Of a DNA stretch of 64,000 nucleotides, positions 35,640 to 44,410 are shown piece by piece (the stretch's first letter is position 1; each line of letters begins with the position of its first letter). The stretch spans positions 1 to 64,000 of the forward strand of contig NZ_PYPS01000007.1 of NCBI RefSeq assembly GCF_003027925.1. Direction: 5' to 3'. This DNA is from Micromonospora sp. RP3T. GTDB taxonomy: Bacteria > Actinomycetota > Actinomycetes > Mycobacteriales > Micromonosporaceae. The notes under the pieces are model-generated. The model was not told the DNA's origin and made no database searches. It worked only from the letters and a program-made list of their open reading frames with translations. The position numbers were made by a program, and so were the translations under genes.

Positions 35640-36593
35640 GTGAACCGTCTCAACCTCCGGCGTGCCGCCGTCCTCACCGCCGGCGCGCTGATCGGCCTCG
35701 CGGGCGTCGCCACCACGGCCGCCCCGGCCGCGGCCCACCACCCCGAACCGTCCGGCAGCTTCTGCGCCACCAAGGACGGCACGGTCACCGTCACCTGGTC
35801 GGTGATCAGCAGCGAGCGCGACATCTCCGGCCGGATCACCAAGCTGGAGTCCACCGTGCCCGGCGACATCACCGGCGGCCTGACCGTCGGCGCGGAGCTG
35901 AAGAAGCAGAGCGAGGGGCCGCTGACCGGCACCCAGACCCACACGTTCACCGGTGAGATCCCCGAGCTGAAGCTGACCGTCGGGGCGCACTGGGAGCGGG
36001 GCCGCCAGTCGCACGACGGCGAGCGCACCGTGGTGGCCCGGCCCAGCCGCGACTGCGAAATCGTGGAGAGCCCGTCGCCGTCGCCCAGCTCGCCGTCGCC
36101 GAGCGCCACGCCGGAGCCGACCCGGTCGCCGGAGCAGCCCACCCCGACGCCGTCCGCGTCCGTCTCCACGCCGCCGAGCCCGTCCGCGACGCCGTCCGCC
36201 CCGGCCGAGCCGGCCGAGCCGATCTTCAAGCTGGACCAGGACTGCGACTCGATGACCTTCATCGTGGAGAACCCGGCGAAGGGCATCCCCTTCACCGCCA
36301 CGCTGACCACCGAGAAGGGCGTCACCAAGAAGCTCACCTCCGAGCCGGGCACGACCACCTCGGTCGAGTTCGACGCCTACCGGGGCCTCAAGGTCACCGT
36401 GAAGTACGACGTGGTCGCCGACGCCGAGACCGTCCCGTACACCCAGCCGGAGGACTGCTCCGGCCAGGGCGGCGGCCTGCCGGTGACCGGCCCGGCCGCC
36501 GGCGCGATCGCCGGTGGCGCCGCGCTGCTGCTGGCCGCCGGCGCGGTGCTGTTCGTGGTGGCCCGCCGCCGTCGGATCCGCTTCACCGCCTGA
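35640..36593 (+). CDS. LPXTG-type cell-wall surface protein
   Basis: 317 residues. Signal peptide at 1-32 (NRLNLRR, hydrophobic core, AAPAAA). Two beta-rich domains (about 35-135 and 195-270), each with Cys residues that could pair, are joined by a Ser/Pro/Thr-rich linker. The C-terminus has the sortase motif LPVTG, a hydrophobic helix and the basic tail ARRRRIR. The GTG at 35640 has AGGAG eight bases upstream. No sortase gene is in the window. It has low similarity to known adhesins and its role is unknown. A terminator and a family 2 repeat follow. Confidence 0.88.
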   Translation: MNRLNLRRAAVLTAGALIGLAGVATTAAPAAAHHPEPSGSFCATKDGTVTVTWSVISSERDISGRITKLESTVPGDITGGLTVGAELKKQSEGPLTGTQTHTFTGEIPELKLTVGAHWERGRQSHDGERTVVARPSRDCEIVESPSPSPSSPSPSATPEPTRSPEQPTPTPSASVSTPPSPSATPSAPAEPAEPIFKLDQDCDSMTFIVENPAKGIPFTATLTTEKGVTKKLTSEPGTTTSVEFDAYRGLKVTVKYDVVADAETVPYTQPEDCSGQGGGLPVTGPAAGAIAGGAALLLAAGAVLFVVARRRRIRFTA

Positions 36594-36609
36594 CCCGCCC
36601 GCACCGCCG

Positions 36610-36645
36610 CGAGGGCGCGTCGACCACCCGGTCGGCGCGCCCTCG
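36610..36645 (+). terminator. Terminator of the surface protein gene
   Basis: A 16-bp stem, CGAGGGCGCG-TCGACC / GGTCGG-CGCGCCCTCG with one wobble pair, loop ACCC, 17 bases after the stop. No U-tract. Confidence 0.75.
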
Positions 36646-36676
36646 CATCCCCCGCACCTCACACGCCTCACGGACC

Positions 36677-36732
36677 TGTTTCACGGAAAGAGTGGCCGTC
36701 GGGGCCCAGTCAGCCACTATTTCCGTGAAACA
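36677..36732. repeat. Dispersed inverted repeat, family 2, copy B
   Basis: Arms TGTTTCACGGAAAGAGTGGC (36677-36696) and its inverse at 36713-36732 match at 19 of 20 positions, with a 16-base spacer. It lies between the surface protein gene and recG, which converge. It is the cleaner version of the element at 41-96. Confidence 0.85.
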
Positions 36733-36825
36733 GGGCGCCGGGGCGTCGCGCCCCCGCGTCCTCGCCCGCGCGGTACCTCACTGACATTCGTCGGAGCATG
36801 GGGAGCACCGGGTCGACCGGTGGGG

Positions 36826-39027
36826 TCAGCCCTTCTCCAGGTATTCGGCGCGCTCCTCGTCGACCAGGGCGGCGACGGACGCGGCCAGCGCCGGGTGCCG
36901 GGCCAGCTCCGGATCCTCCTCGACCAGCTCGATCGCCTCGGCGCGGGCGTCCCGGATCAGCTCCGTGTCGCGCAGGAGCGACAGCAACCGCAGGTGTGAG
37001 CGCCGGCCGGACTGGGACGCGCCGAGCACGTCGCCCTCCCGGCGCTGCTCCAGGTCGAGCTCGGCCAGCTTGAACCCGTCGGTGGTGGAGGCCACCGCGT
37101 CCAGCCGCTCCCGGGCCGACGAGCCCTCTGCCGCCTCGGTGACCAGCAGGCAGAGCCCCGCGGCCGACCCCCGGCCCACCCGGCCGCGCAACTGGTGCAA
37201 CTGGGAGACGCCGAACCGGTCGGCGTCCAGCACGATCATCACGGTCGCGTTGGGGACGTTCACGCCCACCTCGACCACAGTGGTCGCCACCAGCACGTCC
37301 AGGTCGCCGGCGGCGTACGCGCGCATCACCGCGTCCTTCTCGTCGGCCGGCAGCCGCCCGTGCAGCACCCCGATCCGCAGCCCGTGCAACGGCCCGTCGG
37401 CGAGCAGCGGGGCCACCTCGGTCACCGCCAGCGGCGGCCGGCGGCCGTTGTCGTCCTCCCGCGGCGCCTCCTCGTCGGAGACCGGCCCCTCACCGATCCG
37501 GGGGCAGACCACGTACGCCTGGTGGCCCTTGCCGACCTCCTCGCGCAGCCGACGCCAGGCCCGGTCCAGGAAGGCCGGCTTCTCGGCGGCCGGCACCACG
37601 TGCGAGGCGATCGGCGAGCGGCCCTGCGGCAACTGGGACAACGTGGAGGTCTCCAGGTCGCCGTAGACGGTCATGGCGACCGTGCGTGGGATCGGGGTGG
37701 CGGTCATCACCAGCACGTGCGGCGGCTGCTCGGCCTTGGCCCGCAGCGCGTCCCGCTGCTCCACGCCGAAGCGGTGCTGCTCGTCCACCACCACCAGGCC
37801 CAGGTCGGCGAAGTCGACACCCTCGTAGAGCAGCGCGTGCGTGCCGAGCACGATGCCGGCCCGGCCCTCGGCCACCTCGGCCAGGGCACGGCGTCGGGCC
37901 GCCGCGCCCAGCGAGCCGGTGACCAGCTCCACCCGGGTGGCGTCGGGGGCGGCGCCCAGCTCACCCGCCGTGCCGAGCGGGCCGAGCAGCTCCCGGATGC
38001 CGCGGTGATGCTGGGCGGCGAGCACCTCGGTCGGAGCGAGCAGCGCGGCCTGACCGCCGGCGTCGACCACCTGGAGCATGGCGCGCAGCGCCACCACCGT
38101 CTTGCCGGAGCCCACCTCGCCCTGGAGCAGCCGGTGCATCGGGTGCGCGGTGGCCAGGTCGGCGGCGATCTCCCGCCCGACCACCTGCTGGCCGGGGGTC
38201 AGCTCGTACGGCAGTCGGGCGTCGAACGCGTCCAGCAGGCCACCGGGCCGGGCCGGTCGGGCCCGCGCCGGCCACGCCGCCGCCCGGTGCTTGCGCTGCG
38301 CCAGGGTGAGCTGCACCGCGAACGCCTCGTCCCACTTGAGCCGGCGGCGGGCCCGGTAGAGCGCCTCCTTGCTGGACGGCCGGTGGATCTCCCGCAGGGC
38401 GGCGCCGATGCCGACCAGGTTGCGGGTGGTCCGCAGGGCGGCCGGCAGCGGGTCGTCCGGCGGGGTGAACGTGTCCAGCACCACCCGGACGCAGCGGGCG
38501 ATCACCCAGGTCGGCACCGCCGCCGCGGCCGGGTAGACCGGGATCAGCGCGCCGGCGAACTCCTCGACCTCCTCGTTGGCCGCCGCCTCGCCGTCACCGC
38601 CCTCGCCGAGCAGGACGTACTCCGGGCCGTTGAGCTGCCGCTTGCCCCGGAACTCGGTCACCTTGCCGGCGAACAGCCCCCAGCGGCCCGGTCGCAGCTC
38701 CCGTTCCCGCCACGCCTGGTTACCGAAGAAGGTGCAGGTCAGCACGCCGCCGGAACCGTCGCCGACGGTCACCTCCAGCAGGTTGCCGCGCCGCTGGCGC
38801 ATCGGGCGGACCGCGGTGCGCTGCACCTGGGCCAGCACGGTGACCTGCTCCCCCACATCGAGCGAGCGGATGTCGGTGTGCTCGCCGCGCTCGTCGTAGC
38901 GGCGCGGGAAGTGGTAGATCAGGTCACCGGCGGTGTGCAGGTCGAGGTGACCGGCAAGCGCCTTCGCGGTCTTCTCCCCGACCAGCTTCTTGAGCGGGGT
39001 GTCCACCGTCGACGGTTCGCTCGTCAT
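36826..39027 (-). CDS. recG: ATP-dependent DNA helicase RecG
   Basis: Remodels stalled forks and branched DNA. 733 residues: wedge/OB domain (about 60-160), helicase core with Walker A LLQGEVGSGKTVVALRAM, motif II VVDEQHRFG, motif III MTATPIPRT, LHGRLPADEKDAVM, VATTVVEVGVNVP and QLHQLRGRVGRGSA, and the C-terminal TRG-like region. Slightly longer than average for the family, with an inserted acidic stretch near EEAPREDDNGRR. Its ATG overlaps the stop of the FakA-like gene by 4 bp. Confidence 0.96.
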   Translation of the reverse strand: MTSEPSTVDTPLKKLVGEKTAKALAGHLDLHTAGDLIYHFPRRYDERGEHTDIRSLDVGEQVTVLAQVQRTAVRPMRQRRGNLLEVTVGDGSGGVLTCTFFGNQAWRERELRPGRWGLFAGKVTEFRGKRQLNGPEYVLLGEGGDGEAAANEEVEEFAGALIPVYPAAAAVPTWVIARCVRVVLDTFTPPDDPLPAALRTTRNLVGIGAALREIHRPSSKEALYRARRRLKWDEAFAVQLTLAQRKHRAAAWPARARPARPGGLLDAFDARLPYELTPGQQVVGREIAADLATAHPMHRLLQGEVGSGKTVVALRAMLQVVDAGGQAALLAPTEVLAAQHHRGIRELLGPLGTAGELGAAPDATRVELVTGSLGAAARRRALAEVAEGRAGIVLGTHALLYEGVDFADLGLVVVDEQHRFGVEQRDALRAKAEQPPHVLVMTATPIPRTVAMTVYGDLETSTLSQLPQGRSPIASHVVPAAEKPAFLDRAWRRLREEVGKGHQAYVVCPRIGEGPVSDEEAPREDDNGRRPPLAVTEVAPLLADGPLHGLRIGVLHGRLPADEKDAVMRAYAAGDLDVLVATTVVEVGVNVPNATVMIVLDADRFGVSQLHQLRGRVGRGSAAGLCLLVTEAAEGSSARERLDAVASTTDGFKLAELDLEQRREGDVLGASQSGRRSHLRLLSLLRDTELIRDARAEAIELVEEDPELARHPALAASVAALVDEERAEYLEKG

Positions 39028-40637
39028 TCGACCCCCAGCAGGAGCGGGTAGTGCGGCTGGCCGCCCTCGTACGCCTGCACCTCGACGAACGGCCAGGCGC
39101 GCTCGACATGCGCGCGGACGCGGTCGGCCAGCCCGGCCGGGGCGTCCGCCCCGCAGAGCAACGTGACCAGCTCGCCGCCGCCACCGAGCATCCGGTCGAC
39201 CACGGCGGTGCAGGTGTCGGTCAGATCCTGCCCGATCAGGTGCACCTCGCCCTCCACCAGGGCCAGCACGTCACCCGGCCGGCACGGGCCGGCGACGGTG
39301 AGTGCCTCCCGGCCGGCGTGGCAGACCTCGGCGTAGCGGCAGGCGCCGGCGGCCTCGGCCATCGCGATCACGTCGTCCTCGAAGCGGCGCTTCGGGTCGC
39401 GGACGGCGAGCGCGGCGAGCGCCTGCACCGGGGAGCGGGTGGGCACCACGCTGACCTTGATGCCGAGGCGGTGCGCCTCCCTGGCCGCCGCGCTCGCCAC
39501 CGACTGCGTGTTCGGGTCGTTCGGCAGCACCACCACCCGGGCCGCGTCGGTGGCCCGGACCGCGTCGAGCAGCTCGCCGGTGGACGGGTTGGCCGGCACC
39601 ACCACCGCGCCCTCGGCGGCGAACAGCTCGGCGATGCCGGCGCCGGTGGCGACCACCACGGCGGCCCGGCCACCGGACGGCGTCGGCGGCGGGCCGGGCG
39701 TCGGAACGGGGTGGTCGGCGAACCGGGTCACGGTGATCCGGTGCGGCCGGCCGGCGACCACGCCCGCCTCCACGGCGGCCCCGACGTCGTTGACGTGCAC
39801 GTGCACGTTCCAGGTGCCGTCGCCGTCCCCGACCACCGCCAGGGAGTCGCCGAGCCCGGCCAGCTCGCCGCGCAGCCGCGCGACCGCCTCCTCGGTGGCG
39901 TCGAGGAGGTACTGCACCTCGTAGGCGTACGCGTCGGAGCCGGTCTCCCGGACGGCGGCCCCGGGCCGGTGCGGCGCGGCCGGCGCGGCGGCCGGCCGGC
40001 CGGGGCTCTCCCCCGTGATCACCTCGACCAGCGCGTCGAGCAGCAGGCAGAGCCCGCGCCCGCCGGCGTCGACCACGCCGGCGCGGGCCAGCTCCGGCAG
40101 TTGCTCCGGGGTGCGAGCCAGCGCGTGCGTGGCCGCCTCGGCGGCGGCCCCGGCCACCGTGTGCAGGTCGTCGCTGTCCGCCCGCTGGGCCGCGCGGGCC
40201 GCCGCGGCGACCACGCTCAGCAGCGTGCCCTCGACCGGCCGGGCGACCGCGGCGTAGGCGGCGGTGGCGGCGTCGGCGAGCGCACCGGCGAGCTGCCGGC
40301 CCCGGACCGCCGGCGCGGCGGCGAGGGCGTCCGCGAGGCCGCGCAGGATCTGCGAGAGGATCACCCCGGAGTTGCCCCGCGCGCCGAGCAGCGCGCCGCG
40401 GGCCATCAGCCGCAGCGCGTGCCCGTGCGGGGTGTGCCCGTCGTCGGGAAGGGTGCCGAGATCCATGGCCAGGGCCTGCTGGGCCGAGGTGAGCGTGAGC
40501 ACCAGGTTGGTGCCGGTGTCGCCGTCCGGCACCGGGTAGACGTTGAGGCCGTCGATCTCGCCCTGGTGCCGCTGGAGGGCGGCCAGCCCGCTCGTGCACC
40601 AGCGGCGCACCGCGGCGGCGTCGAGGGTGTCCAGCAC
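39024..40637 (-). CDS. DAK2/DegV-fusion kinase (FakA-like, YloV family)
   Basis: 537 residues. The N-terminal DhaL/DAK2 domain has NVYPVPDGDTGTNL (the Asp residues bind ATP-magnesium), ARGNSGVILSQILRG and VVDAGGRGLCLLLDAL. The C-terminal part (about 290-537) is the FakA-type domain that binds the lipid carrier in firmicutes (NPSTGELLDA, LPNDPNTQSVA). Firmicute FakA phosphorylates fatty acids held by FakB; the actinobacterial role is not proven. The GTG at 40637 matches the family start. It is coupled to recG by a 4-bp overlap, and the pair is conserved across actinobacteria. Confidence 0.9.
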   Translation of the reverse strand: MLDTLDAAAVRRWCTSGLAALQRHQGEIDGLNVYPVPDGDTGTNLVLTLTSAQQALAMDLGTLPDDGHTPHGHALRLMARGALLGARGNSGVILSQILRGLADALAAAPAVRGRQLAGALADAATAAYAAVARPVEGTLLSVVAAAARAAQRADSDDLHTVAGAAAEAATHALARTPEQLPELARAGVVDAGGRGLCLLLDALVEVITGESPGRPAAAPAAPHRPGAAVRETGSDAYAYEVQYLLDATEEAVARLRGELAGLGDSLAVVGDGDGTWNVHVHVNDVGAAVEAGVVAGRPHRITVTRFADHPVPTPGPPPTPSGGRAAVVVATGAGIAELFAAEGAVVVPANPSTGELLDAVRATDAARVVVLPNDPNTQSVASAAAREAHRLGIKVSVVPTRSPVQALAALAVRDPKRRFEDDVIAMAEAAGACRYAEVCHAGREALTVAGPCRPGDVLALVEGEVHLIGQDLTDTCTAVVDRMLGGGGELVTLLCGADAPAGLADRVRAHVERAWPFVEVQAYEGGQPHYPLLLGVE

Positions 40638-40785
40638 GTCGGGAAGCCTACTGGCGCACACCGACACGCGCCGGGGTCGTCCGGCGTGTCCGCCCGGCCG
40701 GTCGGCCCGGTCGGCCCCGGTCCCGGGTCGACCACGCGCCGACCCGGCCGGCCGGTACGCTGCGGTGGACTCGGCGTAGGGCCGA

Positions 40786-40824
40786 TTGGGCGTACCGACC
40801 GGCATCGGGTAACCTGGCCAGGTT
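40786..40824 (+). promoter_or_regulatory. Candidate rpmB promoter with overlapping palindrome
   Basis: TTGGGC (40786-40791), 18-base spacer, TAACCT (40810-40815). The perfect 14-bp palindrome AACCTGGCCAGGTT (40811-40824) overlaps the -10 box. The start would be about 58 bases before the rpmB GTG. Confidence 0.4.
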
Positions 40825-40879
40825 GCCCGGGCTGCGCCTGGCGGCGACCTCATGAACGTTTCAATCCCAGGAGTATCCC

Positions 40880-41071
40880 GTGGCTAGCGTGTGCGACGTC
40901 TGTGGCAAGGGACCGGGCTTCGGCCACAACGTGTCCCACTCGCACCGGCGGACCAACCGCCGCTGGAACCCGAACATCCAGTCGGTGCGTACCCCGGCCG
41001 GTGGCGGCACCACCAAGAAGTTGCAGGTCTGCACCTCGTGCATCAAGGCCGGCAAGGTCACCCGCGCCTGA
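40880..41071 (+). CDS. rpmB: 50S ribosomal protein L28
   Basis: 63 residues with the family start [28 protein letters not shown] and two Cys pairs (CDVC and CTSC), i.e. the zinc-binding form of L28. GTG at 40880 with AGGAG upstream. It is divergent from the FakA-like gene, a common actinobacterial arrangement. A GC-rich hairpin ends the transcript. Confidence 0.97.
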   Translation: MASVCDVCGKGPGFGHNVSHSHRRTNRRWNPNIQSVRTPAGGGTTKKLQVCTSCIKAGKVTRA

Positions 41072-41100
41072 CGCGGAGCACCACCGGAACATCGTCGGTC

Positions 41101-41127
41101 GCCGGCGGCCCCCTCGGGTCCGCCGGC
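41101..41127 (+). terminator. Terminator of rpmB
   Basis: Stem GCCGGCGG / CCGCCGGC, closed further by CCC/GGG with one bulge, followed by TTCTGTCGTGT, 29 bases after the rpmB stop. Confidence 0.65.
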
Positions 41128-41253
41128 TTCTGTCGTGTCCGCCGGTTCGCGGCGACCGCTGACCGACCGTACGGCGACCGCCTGGTCCCCGCCGGTTAGG
41201 GTGCTGCTGCGCCGGCCGTCCGGTTCCGGCGCGGACCGTGGGGAGGACGACCG

Positions 41254-42507
41254 GTGGACCTCGATCTGGGCCGCGAGCAACTGGTGGTGGTGGGCGGGTC
41301 GTTCGGCTCGTTGCGCTGGTTCGACCAGGAGCTGCCGGCCGGCAGTGTGGTGCTGGTCGAGGAGCCGGACGTGATCCGCCGACGCGACCTGGTCCGGTTC
41401 GCCGAGGAGCTGCCGCTGATCGGCCGCCTGGTGGCCGCGGAATACCAGACCGGCCTGGACGTCGACGCCCTGCTCGGTCGCGAGCCCGGCCTGGCCGACG
41501 CGCGCCTGGTGCTGCCCGGCCTGGAGTACGCGGTCGCCGCCACCGCCCGGCTGGCCGACCGGCTCGGCCGGCCCGGCGCCGGGGCGGTCGCCGCGGACAT
41601 CTTCTCCGACAAGCACCGGATGCGGCTGCTCGCCGACGAGATCGGCCTGGCCAACCCGGCCTACGAGCTGGTCGACGACGCGGGCCGGGCGGCGGAGTTC
41701 GCCCGCGCGCACGGCGGCCGGTGCGTGCTCAAGCCCACCCGCCGCTCCGGCAGCCTCGGCGTGCAGCTCATCACCGACCCGGCCGAGGTGCCGGCCCGCT
41801 GGGCGGCCAGCGCCACCCCGCCGGAGCCGCCCGAGGCCACCGCGGGCCTGCCCACCGGCGTCCTGGTCGAGGAGTTGCTCGTCGGCTCCGAGCACAGCGT
41901 GGAGCTGCTGGTCGCCGACGGCGAGGTGATCTTCGCCAACGTCACCGACAAGCGGGTCGCCGGTGGCCGGCACCCGGTGGAGACCGGGCACACGGTGCCG
42001 TCCGCGCTGCCGCCGGCCGAGCATGACGCGATGCGGTCGGCGGCGGCCCGCCTCGCCGCGGCGGCCGGCTTCGGCAGCGGCATGCTGCACAGCGAGTGGA
42101 TCCTGACCGACGGCGTGCCGACGCTCGTGGAGTGCGCCGCCCGGATGCCCGGCGACATGATCACGGCGCTCATCTCGATCGCCTACGAAGGGGACGTCAT
42201 CGAGGCGTACCTGCGGGTGCTGTGCGGCGAACGGCCGGCGCTGCCGCAGCGGCCCACCGGCGCGGCGGCGGTCGAGTTCCTGACCGCCCAGCCCGGCCGG
42301 GTCATCGCGGTGGACGGCCGGCGGGCGGCGCTGCGCGTGCCCGGCGTGCTCGACGTCCAGGTCGAGACGAAGGTCGGGCAGACCGTGCCCGAGCTGCTCT
42401 CCTCGGCGCACCGCAGCGGGCACCTGATGACCTGGGGCGCGACGCCGGACGAGGCGGCGGTCGCCGCCCGGCGGGCCGCCGCGGAGATCCGCATCACGGT
42501 CGGCTGA
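41254..42507 (+). CDS. ATP-grasp domain protein
   Basis: A 417-residue ATP-grasp ligase or carboxylase-like enzyme. N-terminal pre-ATP-grasp domain (VVVGGSFGSLRWFD); then DIFSDKHRMRLLADEIGLANP, the ATP-binding Lys in GRCVLKPTRRSGSLGV, and the metal-binding acidic residues in MLHSEWILTDGVPTLVECAARMPGD. The C-terminal domain resembles that of carnosine-synthase or biotin-carboxylase-like ligases. The substrate and product are not predictable. GTG at 41254 with GGGAGG upstream. It converges with the GNAT gene, 9 bp between stops. Confidence 0.85.
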   Translation: MDLDLGREQLVVVGGSFGSLRWFDQELPAGSVVLVEEPDVIRRRDLVRFAEELPLIGRLVAAEYQTGLDVDALLGREPGLADARLVLPGLEYAVAATARLADRLGRPGAGAVAADIFSDKHRMRLLADEIGLANPAYELVDDAGRAAEFARAHGGRCVLKPTRRSGSLGVQLITDPAEVPARWAASATPPEPPEATAGLPTGVLVEELLVGSEHSVELLVADGEVIFANVTDKRVAGGRHPVETGHTVPSALPPAEHDAMRSAAARLAAAAGFGSGMLHSEWILTDGVPTLVECAARMPGDMITALISIAYEGDVIEAYLRVLCGERPALPQRPTGAAAVEFLTAQPGRVIAVDGRRAALRVPGVLDVQVETKVGQTVPELLSSAHRSGHLMTWGATPDEAAVAARRAAAEIRITVG

Positions 42508-42516
42508 CGGCGACGG

Positions 42517-42984
42517 TCAGAGCGGTCGACCGAACGACAGGCAGCCCGGCGCGTCCCGGTAGTAGCCGAAGTTCGGGATCCGCTCGTAGCCGGCCGAGGC
42601 GTACATGGCGAGCGCCTCGGGCTGCTTGTCGCCGCACTCCAGCACGATCCGCTTCCGGCCGGCGTCGCGGGCGGACCGCTCGATCGCGGCGAGCACCGCA
42701 CGGGCCACGCCCCGGCCCCGGGCGGCCGGCGCGGTGTACATCCGCTTCAGCTCGGCCTCCTCGCCGTCCACGCCGTGGCTGCGCCAGCCGCCGCAGCCCA
42801 CCGGCCGGCCGTCCAGGTACGCGACCAGGAACGCGCCGGCCGGCGGGACGAACTCGGCGGCGTCGACGGGCGTCTCGTCGCCGTTGCCGCCGTACCGCGC
42901 GCCCAGGTCGGCCAGCGCCGCCCGGATCAGCTCCTGCGACTCGGGCGCGTCGAAACGCCGCGGGAGGATCTCGATCTCGCTCAC
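42517..42984 (-). CDS. GNAT family N-acetyltransferase
   Basis: 155 residues with the GNAT fold: GAFLVAYLDGRPVGCGGWR (strand 4), AELKRMYTAPAARGRGVARAVLAAIERSA (acetyl-CoA loop RGRGVA), IVLECGDKQPEALAMYASAGYERI. Substrate unknown. GTG at 42984. Its gene ends 9 bp from the ATP-grasp gene and lies 97 bp downstream of thiL's 3' end. Confidence 0.92.
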   Translation of the reverse strand: MSEIEILPRRFDAPESQELIRAALADLGARYGGNGDETPVDAAEFVPPAGAFLVAYLDGRPVGCGGWRSHGVDGEEAELKRMYTAPAARGRGVARAVLAAIERSARDAGRKRIVLECGDKQPEALAMYASAGYERIPNFGYYRDAPGCLSFGRPL

Positions 42985-43081
42985 CGTGCCAGGCTACGAC
43001 CGGCCCGGGCACCCGGCCGGCGCCGGTCGCCACGCTCGGACGCAGATCACTACGGCCCCTGGCGGGCGGGCCCTGACCGGC

Positions 43082-44020
43082 TCAGCGGAAGTGGTCCCAG
43101 CCACGGGGGCCGTCGTAGTCACCGCCGTCGACGGTGACCCCGGCGCCGTCGGTGACCCGGCCGACCGGACGCCAGCCGTCCGGCAGCGCCGCGTCGGCGG
43201 GGAACGTGGCCGCCAGGGCGTGGTCGTCGCCACCGGCCAGGATCCAGGAGTACGGGTCGACGCCGAGCGCCTGCGCCGCGTCGCGCATCTGTCGGGGCAC
43301 CTCGAACGCGCCCCGGCTCAGGTCGACCGCCACCCCGCTGGCCGTGGCCACGTGTCCCAGGTCGGCGAGCAGCCCGTCCGAGACGTCGATCATGGCGGTG
43401 GCGCCGGCCGCGGCGGCGGCCGGCCCGGCGGCGTACGGCACCTCGGGGCGGCGGAACGCCTCGACCAGCAGCCGGGGCGTACGGAAGCCGCGGGACAGCA
43501 CGGTGAAGCCGGCCGCCGCCCAGCCGGTACGCCCGGCGAGCGCCACCACGTCGCCCGGTCGCGCCCCGGAGCGGACCACCGGCGCGCGGCCGGCCAGGTC
43601 ACCGAGCGCGGTGACCGCGACGGTCAGCGTCGGGCTGGCGGACATGTCCCCGCCGACCACGCTCGCGCCCACGCCGGCCGCCTCCGCGCCCAGCCCGTCC
43701 GCCAGTTCCTCGGCCCAGGCCGGGTCCAGGTCGGCCGGCATGCAGAGCGCGACCAGCAGCGCGGTCGGCGTCGCGCCCATGGCGGCGACGTCGGCGAGGT
43801 TGGCCGCGGCGGCCCGGTGCCCGACGTCCCGCGCCGAGGACCAGTCCCGCCGGAAGTGCCGCCCCTCGACGAGCACGTCGGTGGAGGCGACCACCCGCCG
43901 GTCCGGCGCCGCCACCAGCGCCGCGTCGTCGCCGGGGCCGAGCAGGCAGCTCTCCCCGTACGACAGCCGGGCGGTCACCCGGTCGATCAGTCCGAACTCC
44001 CCGACGCCCTCGACCGTCAT
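43082..44020 (-). CDS. thiL: Thiamine-monophosphate kinase
   Basis: Makes thiamine diphosphate, the active cofactor, from thiamine phosphate. 312 residues: GEFGLIDRVTARL, GPGDDAALV, STDVLVEGRHF, ANLADVAAMGATP, SVVGGDMSAS, IDVSDGLLADLGHV and ILAGGDDHALAATF are all ThiL motifs. ATG at 44020. The Lrp-domain gene is divergent, 156 bp away. Confidence 0.95.
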   Translation of the reverse strand: MTVEGVGEFGLIDRVTARLSYGESCLLGPGDDAALVAAPDRRVVASTDVLVEGRHFRRDWSSARDVGHRAAAANLADVAAMGATPTALLVALCMPADLDPAWAEELADGLGAEAAGVGASVVGGDMSASPTLTVAVTALGDLAGRAPVVRSGARPGDVVALAGRTGWAAAGFTVLSRGFRTPRLLVEAFRRPEVPYAAGPAAAAAGATAMIDVSDGLLADLGHVATASGVAVDLSRGAFEVPRQMRDAAQALGVDPYSWILAGGDDHALAATFPADAALPDGWRPVGRVTDGAGVTVDGGDYDGPRGWDHFR

Positions 44021-44176
44021 GCCGTCCCCTCGTTCGCTCCGTCGTTCCGCACGTTCCGCACCCGTCCCCCGCCCCCGGCCTGCCCGCCCACCGGCGACCG
44101 ATAGGGATCACGCCCGGTCGGTACGGTAGTTTCACCCTTCGGGCCGCCCCAGGCGGCGACGGACGGAGGTCGAGTC

Positions 44177-44410
44177 GTGGTACAGGCGTACATCCTCATC
44201 CAGACCGAGGTCGGCCGGGCGCGTGACGTGGCCGGTCTGATCGCGGACCTTGCCGGCGTGGTACGGGTCGACGCCGTCACCGGGCCCTACGACGTGGTCG
44301 TGCTCACCGAGGCGAACACGGTCGACGAGCTGGGCAAACTCATCGTCAGCAAGGTGCAGATGGTGCCCGGCATCACCCGCACGCTCACGTGTTCGGTGGT
44401 GCGGCTGTAA
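44177..44410 (+). CDS. Single-domain Lrp/AsnC ligand-binding (RAM) protein
   Basis: 77 residues comprising only the RAM ligand-binding domain (VQAYILIQTEVGRARDVAG, GPYDVVVLTEANTVDELGKL, VPGITRTLTCSVV). It lacks the helix-turn-helix of full Lrp proteins. Such stand-alone RAM proteins form octameric or decameric rings and bind amino acids or act as partners. GTG at 44177 with GGAGG upstream. Its TAA is directly followed by the GTG of DUF3515 (zero spacing), so the two are coupled. Confidence 0.92.
   Translation: MVQAYILIQTEVGRARDVAGLIADLAGVVRVDAVTGPYDVVVLTEANTVDELGKLIVSKVQMVPGITRTLTCSVVRL

Noticed and set aside
40786-40824. Zur operator at rpmB
   Set aside because: The palindrome AACCTGGCCAGGTT does not fit the AT-rich Zur consensus, and the L28 encoded is the zinc-binding form.
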